From: Cafeteria roenbergensis
Lineage: Eukaryota > Sar > Bigyra > Bicosoecida > Cafeteriaceae
DNA: 64,000 nt
Assembly (NCBI GenBank): GCA_008330645.1
Contig: VLTN01000037.1
Coordinates: forward strand, 186,001-250,000
Direction: 5' to 3'
Shown in pieces: positions 25,587 to 34,546 of the stretch. The notes beneath the pieces are model-generated. The model did no database searches. It was not told the DNA's origin and saw nothing but the letters and a program-made list of their open reading frames with translations. Position numbers and translations under genes: made by a program. How positions within the stretch are numbered: position 1 is the first letter of the stretch; the number at the start of each line of letters is the position of its first letter.

Positions 25587-28112
25587 ATGGCGGCTCGGCC
25601 CTCGGCTTGGTCGCTCTCGAGCGCCGCGGACGCGCTGAGGGACCCGGTGACGGGGAAGGCGCTGCTCTTTCGCGTGCCTGGGGACGCCAGGCCGGCGAGC
25701 TTGGCCGACGAGGAGCTTCTGGAGGCGGTTGCAGCAGACGACGCCGAAGCAATTCGCTTTTTCGTCCAACAGCGCGGTGCTGACCCGGGGCTTGCTGACT
25801 TTCTGCATCGAGCGGGCGCACGTCCTGTCCATGCTGCGGCGACGGGGCGGCGCTGGAGTGCGCTGGGCGCGCTGCTCGATTGCGGCGCGGAGGCCGACGC
25901 CGGCGACTCTCGCGGTCGCACGCCGCTGCACCTGCTGGCCAGGCAAGGGGACGAGAGCGCCGTTCGTCGGCTCCTCACCACAGCGTGGGCGCGGGGCCAG
26001 CGCGTGAGGGCCAGCCGGGCCTGCCTGGGGTCGGGTTTCACTGCCCTACACATGGCCGTCCACAGCGGCAGCGAGGAGCTGGTGGCTCTGCTGCTGGAGG
26101 TGCTGGCCGCGGAGGCCGAGGAGGGTGGTGGCTGCGGGCAGCCTCCGCCTCAGCGCGGGCGAGCGGGCGGTGCGGCGGCGACGGGCCAGGAGGGCGCGGC
26201 AACGGACAGCCCCTCGGCTGGGAGCCGCGCTGGTGCGGCGGGAGGCAGCGTTGGCATGCCCGCCCAAGTGCCGCTGACGGTCCCGCTGCCAGCGGTGCGG
26301 GCTGCGGCTGAGCGGGGCCTCGGCGCCGTGAGAGCGCACCTGCAGAGTCTGTGGGGCGTTGATCCGGCGAGCGGGGCGCCTGCCGCTGGACGGGGGACGG
26401 GATACGCGGAGCCGAGTGGCGGCGGTGGCGGTGGCAGTGGCGGCGATGGCGATGGCAGCGGCGGCGGCGGCAGTGGCGGCAGTCGCTGTGAGAGCGCTGG
26501 CGATCGCGGCGCCGAAGACTCCGGCCGTGCTGCCGGAGCCACCACGGTGCCTGATCGCACGAGGGCCGCCCCCGCCGAAGCGTCGCTCGGATCCGCGGTG
26601 CCTGCCGGGGTGGCCAGGGCGGCTGTGCAGGCCGAGGCGGCGGCCAGGCGGAGGGGCTTGCTCGCCGCCGGTGATGGGCTGGGGATGCCCCGGCGCGCGC
26701 AGGACTTTGGCGGAGGGCCGAGCGGTGGGCAGGACGAGGTGTCGCGGCTGCTGCTGGGCGACAGGTGGGCCGACGTGGTGGCGGGGGGCAGCAGCATGGC
26801 TGCGAGGGTGGAGGGGTCGCTGCTCGGTCTGGGGTCCGGCGGCCACCACCACGAGCGGCGCGGGGAGAGAGGCGGTGTCGCTCAGGGCGCCGCCAGATCG
26901 TCGCTCGCGGGCCTTGGCGGCGCCGAGATGGACAGGGGCAAGGTGGTCTCGGACGCGTGGGACGACGCGGAGGCGGCGGCGGAGGCCGAGGAGGCTGACG
27001 AAGCGAACGCGGACGCAGCCTCCGTGATAGCCACTGGCGAGCTCACGCCGCGCCCGGCGCAGCTGCAGGGGGTCACGTTCGCGACGATGGTGAAGGAGGA
27101 CGCGGAGGCCAGGGCCCGGGCGGAGCCGCGCAGCCGGGACCATGCGTGTTCGGCTGTGGCTGCGGGTTCGGCTGTGGCAGCGGGGTCGGCTGTGGCTGCG
27201 GGTTCGGCTGTGGCAGCGTGTTCGGCGGGGGCGCCTGCGCGCCGCGGGGGCGGCGCTCTGCCGGGGCGGGCGGGCGCTGCGGCGCCGGCCGCCGGGGCGG
27301 TCGCGGCGGGCCGGGGTGCCGCGGGTTCCGCGTCAGCTCCAGTGAGGGAGCTAGCGTCAGTGCCGGGGGAGGTGGAGGCGCCGTGGCTGCGCGAGGACTG
27401 CGCCGGCGACGGGGATCGTGCGGGTGCGCCGAGCCCGAGCCCGAGCTCGAGCGGAGGGCCCCGGCCGGGGCGGCGGGTGCCCGCCGCGCTGGTGGACGCC
27501 CGGACATCGCTCGGGGAGACGGCTCTGCTGATGGCCTGCCGACTCGGAAGGAGCCGGTGCGCCGCCGCGCTGGTGGCGGCCGGGGCGGACCCCGCGGCAC
27601 GCACGGCCATGGGCAGGACGGCCCTCGGGCTCGCTGCGGCCGGCGGTTTCGCGGAGCTGTCAGCCGACCTGATTGAGCACTGCGGATCGTCGCTGTTCCG
27701 GTGGGAGGACGCCGGGGGGTCGACGTCGCTCGAGGTCGCGGCGCGCATGACTGAGCCCGAGTCCGTGGTGGCACTGCTGTCGCTCGAGGAGCGGCTTCGC
27801 GAGAGCGCAGAGGCGAGGCTGAAGGAGCGGGAGAAGCAGCACAGACGGGAGGCAAAGGCGGCGGAGCAAAGGCGCGCCCAAGCTGCGGCCGAGCGCCGAG
27901 CAGAGCGCAAGCGCGCAGCAGAGGCAAGGCTCGAGGCCGAGGACCGCGCATACTTGGCGCGCTGCCGCGCTGCGCGCAAGGCCGAAGCGCAAGAGCAGAA
28001 GCTGGTCTTGTCGGAGATTGCAAAGGTGCGAGCCGCAGCCGCAAGGCGCGAGAAGGAGGCCTCTCGCCAGCGGTTCAAGGCGGCGAATGCTCGCCTCTCG
28101 CCGCCCGGGTGA
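25587..28112 (+). CDS. Ankyrin-repeat protein with Arg/Glu-rich coiled-coil tail
   Basis: An 841-aa protein of unknown role. The frame is open further upstream into the dynein gene, but the ATG at 25587 is the first that leaves a spacer. Ankyrin repeats come in two blocks: residues about 45-170 (SRGRTPLHLLARQGDESAVRRLL, then GFTALHMAVHSGSEELVALLL) and about 635-700 (LGETALLMACRLGRSRCAAALVAAG, MGRTALGLAA). About 450 residues of low-complexity Gly/Ala/Ser-rich sequence separate them, with an 18-bp tandem repeat. The last 110 residues are highly charged (EKQHRREAKAAEQRRAQ) and look like a single alpha helix or coiled coil. Ankyrin repeats bind proteins, and no catalytic domain is visible. Sharing a promoter region with an axonemal dynein gene makes a ciliary role possible, but that is only inference. 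Confidence 0.85.
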   Translation: MAARPSAWSLSSAADALRDPVTGKALLFRVPGDARPASLADEELLEAVAADDAEAIRFFVQQRGADPGLADFLHRAGARPVHAAATGRRWSALGALLDCGAEADAGDSRGRTPLHLLARQGDESAVRRLLTTAWARGQRVRASRACLGSGFTALHMAVHSGSEELVALLLEVLAAEAEEGGGCGQPPPQRGRAGGAAATGQEGAATDSPSAGSRAGAAGGSVGMPAQVPLTVPLPAVRAAAERGLGAVRAHLQSLWGVDPASGAPAAGRGTGYAEPSGGGGGGSGGDGDGSGGGGSGGSRCESAGDRGAEDSGRAAGATTVPDRTRAAPAEASLGSAVPAGVARAAVQAEAAARRRGLLAAGDGLGMPRRAQDFGGGPSGGQDEVSRLLLGDRWADVVAGGSSMAARVEGSLLGLGSGGHHHERRGERGGVAQGAARSSLAGLGGAEMDRGKVVSDAWDDAEAAAEAEEADEANADAASVIATGELTPRPAQLQGVTFATMVKEDAEARARAEPRSRDHACSAVAAGSAVAAGSAVAAGSAVAACSAGAPARRGGGALPGRAGAAAPAAGAVAAGRGAAGSASAPVRELASVPGEVEAPWLREDCAGDGDRAGAPSPSPSSSGGPRPGRRVPAALVDARTSLGETALLMACRLGRSRCAAALVAAGADPAARTAMGRTALGLAAAGGFAELSADLIEHCGSSLFRWEDAGGSTSLEVAARMTEPESVVALLSLEERLRESAEARLKEREKQHRREAKAAEQRRAQAAAERRAERKRAAEARLEAEDRAYLARCRAARKAEAQEQKLVLSEIAKVRAAAARREKEASRQRFKAANARLSPPG
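27147..27218 (+). repeat. 18-bp coding tandem repeat, 4 units
   Basis: Four copies of an 18-base unit (core TTCGGCTGTGG) that alternate at two positions, encoding four SAVAAG-like hexapeptides in the linker between the ankyrin blocks. The phase is preserved, as expected of a coding repeat. Confidence 0.9.
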
Positions 28113-28345
28113 CTCCTGCCGGCGCCACAGACTGTCCGAGCGTGCGAGGGTGTCCCCCGTGCGCGTTGCCGTCGTGTTACGAGCATTGTGGAGCCCGGCC
28201 ACCGGCGTGGCAGCGCGCAACGCGCTTAGCCGCTTGCAGAGCTGCAACTCACACGCGGCTTGCCAAATTCAGCACTCGCCGTAGCCGATTGGCAGGAGAG
28301 GGAGGGGAAGGCTGCGACCTCGCCTCTGATGCGAAGCGCCCGGAA
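28113..28345. other. Tandem spacer before the TIPE-RGS gene
   Basis: About 230 bases between the ankyrin gene stop and the proposed first ATG of the next same-strand gene. It must contain the ankyrin gene 3' end and the promoter of the next gene. No specific element is recognised. Confidence 0.4.
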
Positions 28346-30661
28346 ATGGATCGTCTCGCGCATTTCGTGAGCTGAGCCGCGCAGTGGGATGGGGGGAGGG
28401 GGGGGGGGTGCGGCGGCGCGCCGCCGCAAACGGAAGCTGATTCCTGGCCCGGCGTCGTGCAGAAAGCCCGACCGTCCCGCGACGCCTGCCTGGGCCCCGC
28501 GCCGCCTCGTCGCGGCCGCAGTGAAACTCGCTTTGGGAGGGCCTCGCTGGTCAAGGCGTTCGGGCCAGAGGGTGCTGAGTTTGTGTCGATCATCGAGTCA
28601 GCGACCGAGAAAGGTGAGCGCGCCCGGGCGCCCGACTGCGCAAGCGCCGCGCAGGTCTCGGAGGTGCCCCGCTGGCCCGCCTGCTGCGCCAGCAAGTGGC
28701 GCGTGCGCATGCATCCCAACCGCAGTGCGCGCGCGCGATGGCTCGAGCGTGCCCGCGAGGGAGGCGAGCTCAGGGACGCCAATCGGCACGCGTTGCCAAT
28801 TGCTGCCTGGGTTGCCGCAGTCACCGGCGACAAAGCCAAAACGGACGAGCTCCTGTCGGGCGTCGTGAAGATGCTCACCAAGGTCGGCCTGCTGTGGAAG
28901 GAGGGCAAGCTGGACCAGAAGGCAGTGGAGCACCTGCGGGAGCCCGGGCAGGCGATTGCGGAGGAAGCTGGCTTGCTTCTTCGCCAGGTCGGCGCCCACT
29001 TGCCCGCCGACGACGGCAGCTCCTCGCTCCCCGGCTCCGCGGCCCAGAGCAGGCGGGGGTCGTCGTCGTCGGCGGCGGCAGCGGCGGCTGCGGGGTCTGG
29101 GTCGGCGGCAGGCGGCCGTGATGCGATCATTGACGTGGTCAGCCTTGTCTCGCAGTGCGAGGCCTGGCGCAAGCTTGCGCTCCCCGTGCTGGAGGGCCTC
29201 ATCCGCGACCGCAACATCGCCCGCGGGCACACGCTGGGCCAGTTTTACACAGGAACCACGTTCGTGACAGCGCTGCTCTGCCGTGCCGACTTGCGCCCGG
29301 AGCGCGAGCGGCTCGTTCCCCTCGTCGACGAGGCCCTCCGCCGCTCCGGCAAGGCCGCGCTGGTGGACCGCCCCAAGTGCGTCATGGTGGGGTGCGATTT
29401 GCCTCGCGCGACCATCCCAGGCACGGACTTTTGCCTCGCCCACCACGCCATCCGGTTCTCCAGTCCAACCACGCTTCAAGAGTTTCTCGACAGCCCTGTG
29501 TACCGCGGCTGCCTGGCTGACTACCTGGAGACGGACCGGCCGCACCTTGCACCGCTGCTGGCCTTCCTGGAGCGCTGCGACTCCATCACGTCGGCCGGCA
29601 CGAGGGCCGTGCTGCACGAGCGCACCAAAGCCATCGTACGGAGGTACGTTGCGCCGGATGCGGAGGACCGGCTCTTCTTCCTGGACTGCAGCCAGCACAT
29701 GCCCGCCGAGGCGGCGGCGGCGGCGTCGTCAGCTGCGTCAGCGGCGGCGGCGGGGTCGTCAGCAGCGGGCGATGGGGCTTCGTCCCCCCTGGCCGCCATG
29801 GGGCCTGGGACCGAGCTGGAAGGGCAGGCAGAGCCACTTCCCTGGGGCAGAGCGGGCTTTGACTCCACAGTTGCCGATGCGGTCAGGCCAGTGCCAGAGC
29901 CCCGGCCCGTCGCGCTGGCCGACGCACGGTTCGCTGCTGTGGGGGGGCGGGTCTCTGCGCTGGACGCGTCGCGGGTGCAGCGTGCCGCCGAGAACCTGTG
30001 CAGACTGGCCGAGACGCCCTCCGCCCCGATTCGCGGCGACACGTTCGTGGGGCTGACGAGCACCGCCCTGGCCATTCTGGACGCCGAGTTCGTGGGCGCC
30101 TTCCCGCACTCGAAGCAGTTCCGGGCCTGGGCCGAGGACAACTTGGGCCTGCCCCTCCCCCGCATCAGCTTTGCGCGGCTTCGCATGCTTCTCGAGCGTG
30201 GCGTGTCCGTCGAGAGCATCACCGGTAGCCACGTCAGGCAGGCTGGCCCCGGCGTGGTCGTTGCCGTGACGGAGATTGGCACGTCGGCCGTCGGGGCCGG
30301 CTTGGGGGTGCCCGTCAGCCTCGAGACAGGGGAGCCCTTGGAGGGCTCAGAGCGCGAAGCAGCGCTTGCCATCGTCGCCCACCTGCTCCCCAAGGCGGCG
30401 GCGGCGGCGGCAGCAGGGGCAGGGATCTCGGCAGAGGCGCAGCCTGAGTCGGAGCCTGGGCACAGGCCGGAGACCGAGGCAGCGGGGTGCGACAGCGGGG
30501 TCAGAGGCGCGGCGGAGCGGCTTGGAAAGCTGGGCTCCGCGGGGGGACTGGGGTCTGGCCCGAGCGACTGGTCGCCTGAGACCCCCGTGGCGGCGGCGGG
30601 CAACGGGCTGCCGGACGAGGAGCCTGCTCCGGCCGAGCACGTAGTCTCTTTCGTCGTGTGA
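28346..30661 (+). CDS. TIPE (TNFAIP8)-like helical domain fused to an RGS-like domain
   Basis: Proposed exons are 28346-28366, 28463-28613 and 28821-30661, giving 670 aa. The second intron is likely although the frame stays open through it: removing it joins FVSIIESATEK directly to TGDKAKTDELLSGVVKMLTK, as in the first helices of TNFAIP8/TIPE proteins. The match continues with VGLLWKEGKLDQ and GQFYTGTTFVTALLCRAD, which parallels the VFDHFSDCEFLAALYN region. Next comes a C-x4-C-x12-C-x2-H cluster (CVMVGC ... CLAHH). Then comes an RGS-like stretch (TLQEFLDSPVYRGCLADYL, LLAFLERCDSI) with a low-complexity insertion. TIPE proteins bind lipids and modulate phosphoinositide and small-GTPase signalling; RGS domains act on G-alpha. 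A G-protein or lipid signalling role is inferred. The 21-nt first exon is tentative. Confidence 0.65.
28367..28462 (+). other. Proposed intron 1 of the TIPE-RGS gene
   Basis: The donor GTGAGC follows ATG GAT CGT CTC GCG CAT TTC, and the acceptor is GTGCAG. The phase is 0 on both sides, length 96. It gives the only in-frame ATG available, since the downstream frame has an upstream stop at 28373 and no ATG. Tentative. Confidence 0.45.
28614..28820 (+). other. Proposed intron 2 of the TIPE-RGS gene (frame-preserving, 207 bp)
   Basis: The donor is GTGAGC and the acceptor TTGCCGCAG, phase 1. The length is a multiple of three with no stop, so it could be mistaken for coding sequence. Its translation is Arg/Cys/Trp-rich and interrupts the first conserved helices of the TIPE-like domain. 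Confidence 0.7.
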
Positions 30662-31154
30662 GGCCGAGAGCGCGGCGCTCTGCAGAGCTGGGGCGTTAGG
30701 AGGGGGCAAGGGGGGAAGGGCAGTGCTCGGCACGGAGGCAATGCCTATGGGAAACGCGCTATGTATCCGGCGGCGACTATGCCGCGGGCAGCGTTTTGGG
30801 GCGGTCGTGTGATAGGTGTTCGTGGCTCGACGACAACTTGTGACTTTGCGTGGCTGGCCAGCGTCCTGCTGGGCGAAAAGGCGGACCGGCGCAACCGCGG
30901 GCGGCAGGCAACTCTCACGGCTTCGCTCGGGTGAATGCCGTGCTGCGCGCCCTCGGTGCCCAGTCACGCGGCCCGGCTTGCCCGCCCATTGCGGCCACCG
31001 TGCCCACCGACCACACACAGCCTGCCAAGTGCGCAAAGCGCGCCGCGCGGCGCGCGCCGCGCGCCGCGCGCCGCTCGCAGGGCGGGGGCGCGTGCACTCG
31101 CTGCCGTAACGAGGCCAGGGTTTGCGCCGGCTTGGCCGCGCCCGCGGAGTCACG
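30662..31154. other. Convergent spacer with a GC palindromic tract
   Basis: 493 bases between the 3' ends of the TIPE-RGS gene (+) and the channel gene (-). It contains a dense run of CG/GC steps at about 31038-31074, able to fold into several hairpins. It also has a less GC-rich part around 30740-30850. Small ORFs cross it in several frames but lack recognisable content. No gene is called. Confidence 0.6.
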
Positions 31155-34100
31155 CTAGATCTTGCGAAGCACCGCCGAGGCTTGCCCAAGCGACGTTTGG
31201 TGCTGCACCACCCCTCCCGTGGAGAGCCGGCGCCGGCTGTTGATGCGGAGAGATACCCGGCCCGATGCCCGGGGTTTCGCCGCGGACGACGGCTCCGCGC
31301 CCGGCAGAGGCCGCCCCTGGATCAGCGCTCGCTTGACGGCCTCTCGCGCGCGGCTTGCCTCGCCGATGTGCGCCAGCCCGTAGCCGAGCACCACGCTGTT
31401 GAAAATGGTGGAGATGAGGATGTGGGCGATGCAAGCGAGCCGGGCGTACCAGGCAGAGGGCGCGACGTCGCCGAAGCCCGTTGACGACTGCACGGCGAAT
31501 GAAAAATACATAAATTCAAAGACGAGGGCAAGCAGGACCGACCCGGACTGCGTTGGCTGCTCTCCACCTCGGGGGTCCTGCCAGGCTCTCTCCGGCACGG
31601 TAAAGGCGTTCTCGCCGGCGCCGAGCAGGAATATGAGGAGGTAAATGCCCCCAAACGCGATGACCAGAGCCAGGTACGCCTGCAGCAGCACGAGCACAGT
31701 GACGCTCCACGCCCGCGCGACGAACTTGAGCGACGTGGACACGATGAGGACGACTTGGGCAATTTGCAGCGCAACCGCGCCCCACAGCACACCCGTCTCC
31801 CCGAGGCCCTGCTGCCTGCGAAGCACGTCGCTGAAGCCCGGGTCCGCCATCACCACTCCCACCACCAGCAGCTGAAGCGTCGCGGACACCAACACCAGGC
31901 GGTTCCGAGCCCAGTGCCGAACCAGAGTCACTGTCTCGTCGTGAACGATGGCATCGCCCCACACCCGCATGCGAAGCTGGCACGGCCGGGAGCACCAGCA
32001 CCAGCTGCAGCGGCCTCGCCGCGCACTTGCATCCGCCGCAAATGGCGTTGAAATCGCCGCCCGGATTGTGGCCAGCGCTGCCACGGAGTCCGTGCCGCCG
32101 CCCTCCGTCTCCGCATCGGACGCGCCGAAGCTCTCTTCGCCATCGCTCCAAACGTCGCTGCTGGTGGACACTCCGCCCTCGCTGCTGCCGCTGCCCTCGT
32201 CCACGGCGGGGAGCATATTGTCCATCGACGCAAGGTCGTCCTCCAAACCGTCCTCGGTCATTCCGGACGCCCGTCCCCAAGACGGCCGCCGCGCCGCACC
32301 TGGCCCCGCTCCCAGCTGTGAGGGAGCGAGCGTGAGCGGCTCCATGCGCGGCGGCCCGCCGAAGGACCCAGCGCGCCTGGGAGAGCGCCGGGGCGAGGCG
32401 CGCGCCGCTTGCCGCGGGGAGGGCGCCGGTCCCCGGCTGGACTGCGATCGCTCGATGCGGGCGATGGAGTCGGCGCGCGCCCGGGCCTGCGCTTCGGCCG
32501 CGGCCGCTGCCTGCCTGGCCGCTTCCTCGGCTGCGGCCGCCGCCTCCTCCTCGCGCCTGGCCCGGCGCCGCTGCCGCTCTCGCCGCCGCCGCTTCGCCCG
32601 CTCCTCACGCCTCTCAACCGCAGCAGCTTGCGCTGCGTCCCGCCCAAAAGCCGGAAGCACCTGCGCGATGATAAACACCCCAAAACACACCCCAACAACC
32701 TGCTGGGCGATGGCCACGCCCTGCGCGGCTGGCGTCATCGGGAGCGCGTCCCCAAGCCCCACCAGCGCCTGCGTCTCCACGCTGAAGAACAGCAGGACGA
32801 ATAAGATACTGGCCCCCTGCCAGGCGGCAGCCGGGGTCGGCCCATCGGCCGCTCGCTCTGCTTTGCCCCCAGAGCCGGACGGCTCCACCCAGGGGCGACC
32901 CGCTGCCGCCGCTGGAGCCGCTGCCGCTGTCGCCGCTGCCGCCGACGCCGCTGCCGCCGCTGGAGCCGCTGCCGGCATCGGCGCTGCCGTCGTCGAAGCG
33001 CCACGGCAACCAGCGCTTGCGAGCGCTTGGCCTTCGCAGGGCGGCGCGCTCGCAGGCTGCATCGCGCTCGCAGGCTGCATCGCGCTCGCAGGCTGCATCG
33101 CGCTGCCTCGCTGCGGCAGGCGCGCCTGGCCGGCCAGTAGCTGGCCAAGCAAGCCCCGCGGCGGCCGGAGGCCAGCTCCGCCACCAGCACGGGCTCCACG
33201 CGTCATGGCGGCACGCGCTGCCGTGCCGAGCGCGGTGTCCGCTGCCGGGACCGACCCCGCCTGCGCCAGCTCAAGGGCGGCCGTGCCGCCCACGCCGCTG
33301 AACCCGCTGACGTCATCGGCGAGGTGGGCAAAGGACCCGACGTCCATGAGGACGAGCAGTGAGTAGAGCCCCAGGAACGCCAGCGCCGTCGCCCCGAACA
33401 GCGCCAGCGCCCCCCACAGCGTCGCCCGGCGGCGAGCGAGCGCGAGGTGCGGCTGTTGGGGGGGAGCTGAGGCGTGCCCGACCCCCGCGTCAGACCCGGC
33501 CGACAGAGGCGTGACGGGCGACACCGGGGAGTCGGCGGCAGCGGCCGCAGCGTCCCGTAGCTGGGCTGCCCGGTCGAGGCGCGCGCCGGTGAGAGCCTCC
33601 CTGGCCGGCCCGCTGGCCAGCGTCCCCGCGGCGGCGGAGACCGAACGGCCGTGACCTTCCCCGGCGCGGGGAAGGCTGCTCCCCTGCGGCAAGCCGCCTG
33701 CCCCCGCCGCGCCCGCGCCCCATGGCGCAGCGGCCGGCCCGGCCGGAGCTCGCGACCCGGACTGATTGGCTGCCGACCCCAGGGCAGTCAGCGCCGACGG
33801 AACAGCCCTCCACCGCTGCCCGGCCGCGACGCCCACGCCGGGAGTGGACCGACGGGGCGCCTCCCGGGCCTGAGGACTCATCGTCCCGGATCCCGCGCTG
33901 TCGGACCACCTCGGGCGCGCCTCAGCAGGGGGAGCTTGCGCGTGCTCGCTCTCAGCGGCAATGGCCGCCGCTTCGGCGCCCCCCAACCCGTTCGAGGCCC
34001 CCGCAGCGCACACGGTCCAGATAGTCAGAATCGCCTGCACAATCTGCGCGCCCCCCACTGCCAGCAACGTGGTGTCATCCCCGAGCAGCAGCCGGTTGTC

Positions 34101-34244
34101 CGAGACGCGGACCCCCGCGCAGAACAGGCCCGCCGACACCAGCTGGACCACGAGCGATCCAGCAAGTGCCACCAACAGAATGCGGTCTGTCGCAGAGCAG
34201 GACCTTGGCGCGGACGGCTTGGGAGGCGCACTTGCTGTTGGCAT
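31155..34244 (-). CDS. Two-pore-domain, internally duplicated K+-type channel
   Basis: A 1029-aa membrane protein made of two similar halves. Each has about three hydrophobic helices, a pore loop and a last helix. Pore 1, near residue 488, reads SVETQALVGLGDALP; pore 2, near residue 920, reads AVQSSTGFGDVAPSAWYARL. GLGD and GFGD fit the T-x-G-x-G-D selectivity filter of potassium channels, and pore 2 is the more canonical. The long linker (about residues 530-740) is Arg-rich then Ser/acidic, probably cytoplasmic. A low-complexity loop lies before pore 1. Known two-pore K+ channels (TWIK type) have 2+2 TM segments. Here each unit carries extra preceding helices, so it is not a plain K2P. No voltage-sensor Arg ladder is evident. 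The product probably conducts K+ at a plasma or organelle membrane. It shares a 302-base upstream region with ARMC2. Confidence 0.8.
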   Translation of the reverse strand: MPTASAPPKPSAPRSCSATDRILLVALAGSLVVQLVSAGLFCAGVRVSDNRLLLGDDTTLLAVGGAQIVQAILTIWTVCAAGASNGLGGAEAAAIAAESEHAQAPPAEARPRWSDSAGSGTMSPQAREAPRRSTPGVGVAAGQRWRAVPSALTALGSAANQSGSRAPAGPAAAPWGAGAAGAGGLPQGSSLPRAGEGHGRSVSAAAGTLASGPAREALTGARLDRAAQLRDAAAAAADSPVSPVTPLSAGSDAGVGHASAPPQQPHLALARRRATLWGALALFGATALAFLGLYSLLVLMDVGSFAHLADDVSGFSGVGGTAALELAQAGSVPAADTALGTAARAAMTRGARAGGGAGLRPPRGLLGQLLAGQARLPQRGSAMQPASAMQPASAMQPASAPPCEGQALASAGCRGASTTAAPMPAAAPAAAAASAAAATAAAAPAAAAGRPWVEPSGSGGKAERAADGPTPAAAWQGASILFVLLFFSVETQALVGLGDALPMTPAAQGVAIAQQVVGVCFGVFIIAQVLPAFGRDAAQAAAVERREERAKRRRRERQRRRARREEEAAAAAEEAARQAAAAAEAQARARADSIARIERSQSSRGPAPSPRQAARASPRRSPRRAGSFGGPPRMEPLTLAPSQLGAGPGAARRPSWGRASGMTEDGLEDDLASMDNMLPAVDEGSGSSEGGVSTSSDVWSDGEESFGASDAETEGGGTDSVAALATIRAAISTPFAADASARRGRCSWCWCSRPCQLRMRVWGDAIVHDETVTLVRHWARNRLVLVSATLQLLVVGVVMADPGFSDVLRRQQGLGETGVLWGAVALQIAQVVLIVSTSLKFVARAWSVTVLVLLQAYLALVIAFGGIYLLIFLLGAGENAFTVPERAWQDPRGGEQPTQSGSVLLALVFEFMYFSFAVQSSTGFGDVAPSAWYARLACIAHILISTIFNSVVLGYGLAHIGEASRAREAVKRALIQGRPLPGAEPSSAAKPRASGRVSLRINSRRRLSTGGVVQHQTSLGQASAVLRKI
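33046..33099 (-). repeat. 18-bp coding tandem repeat, 3 units plus a partial
   Basis: Three exact copies of an 18-base unit (GCGCTCGCAGGCTGCATC on the + strand) followed by a partial copy. On the coding strand it gives SAMQPA repeats in the extramembrane loop before pore 1 of the channel. Confidence 0.93.
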
Positions 34245-34546
34245 CGCCGGACTGGCAACTCAGTCTGAGCCCGGGACCGAGGCCACACCCGAGAGACGGC
34301 GCGCCTGCCGCCAGCCCCACAAACAGGTGCGCGTGGGCGCCGCGCAGACCGGTGCAAGCCGGGCCGCGGCGCGCCGCGTGCTGGGGCTGTGCCTTGGGGC
34401 GCGTGCTGCAGGCGAGCAGAGCCGGCCCGTGATTCGGCGGACCGGACCTTGCAGCGGGGGGGGAGTGCACGCAGCGCCGCTGCAGCCGGCCTCGACGGAG
34501 GCTCGGACAGCGACACCAGCGGCTTTGGGGGGGGGCGGGGCCGATC
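34245..34546. promoter_or_regulatory. Bidirectional promoter region, channel / ARMC2
   Basis: 302 bases separate the ATG of the channel gene (-) from the proposed first ATG of ARMC2 (+). Both promoters must lie here. It includes a G-run around 34526-34537 just upstream of the ARMC2 start. No defined motif is recognised. Confidence 0.45.

Noticed and set aside
28389-28868. ATG at 28389 as the start of the TIPE-RGS gene
   Set aside because: It is in a different frame from the conserved TIPE-like sequence and would begin with a slippage-prone glycine run.
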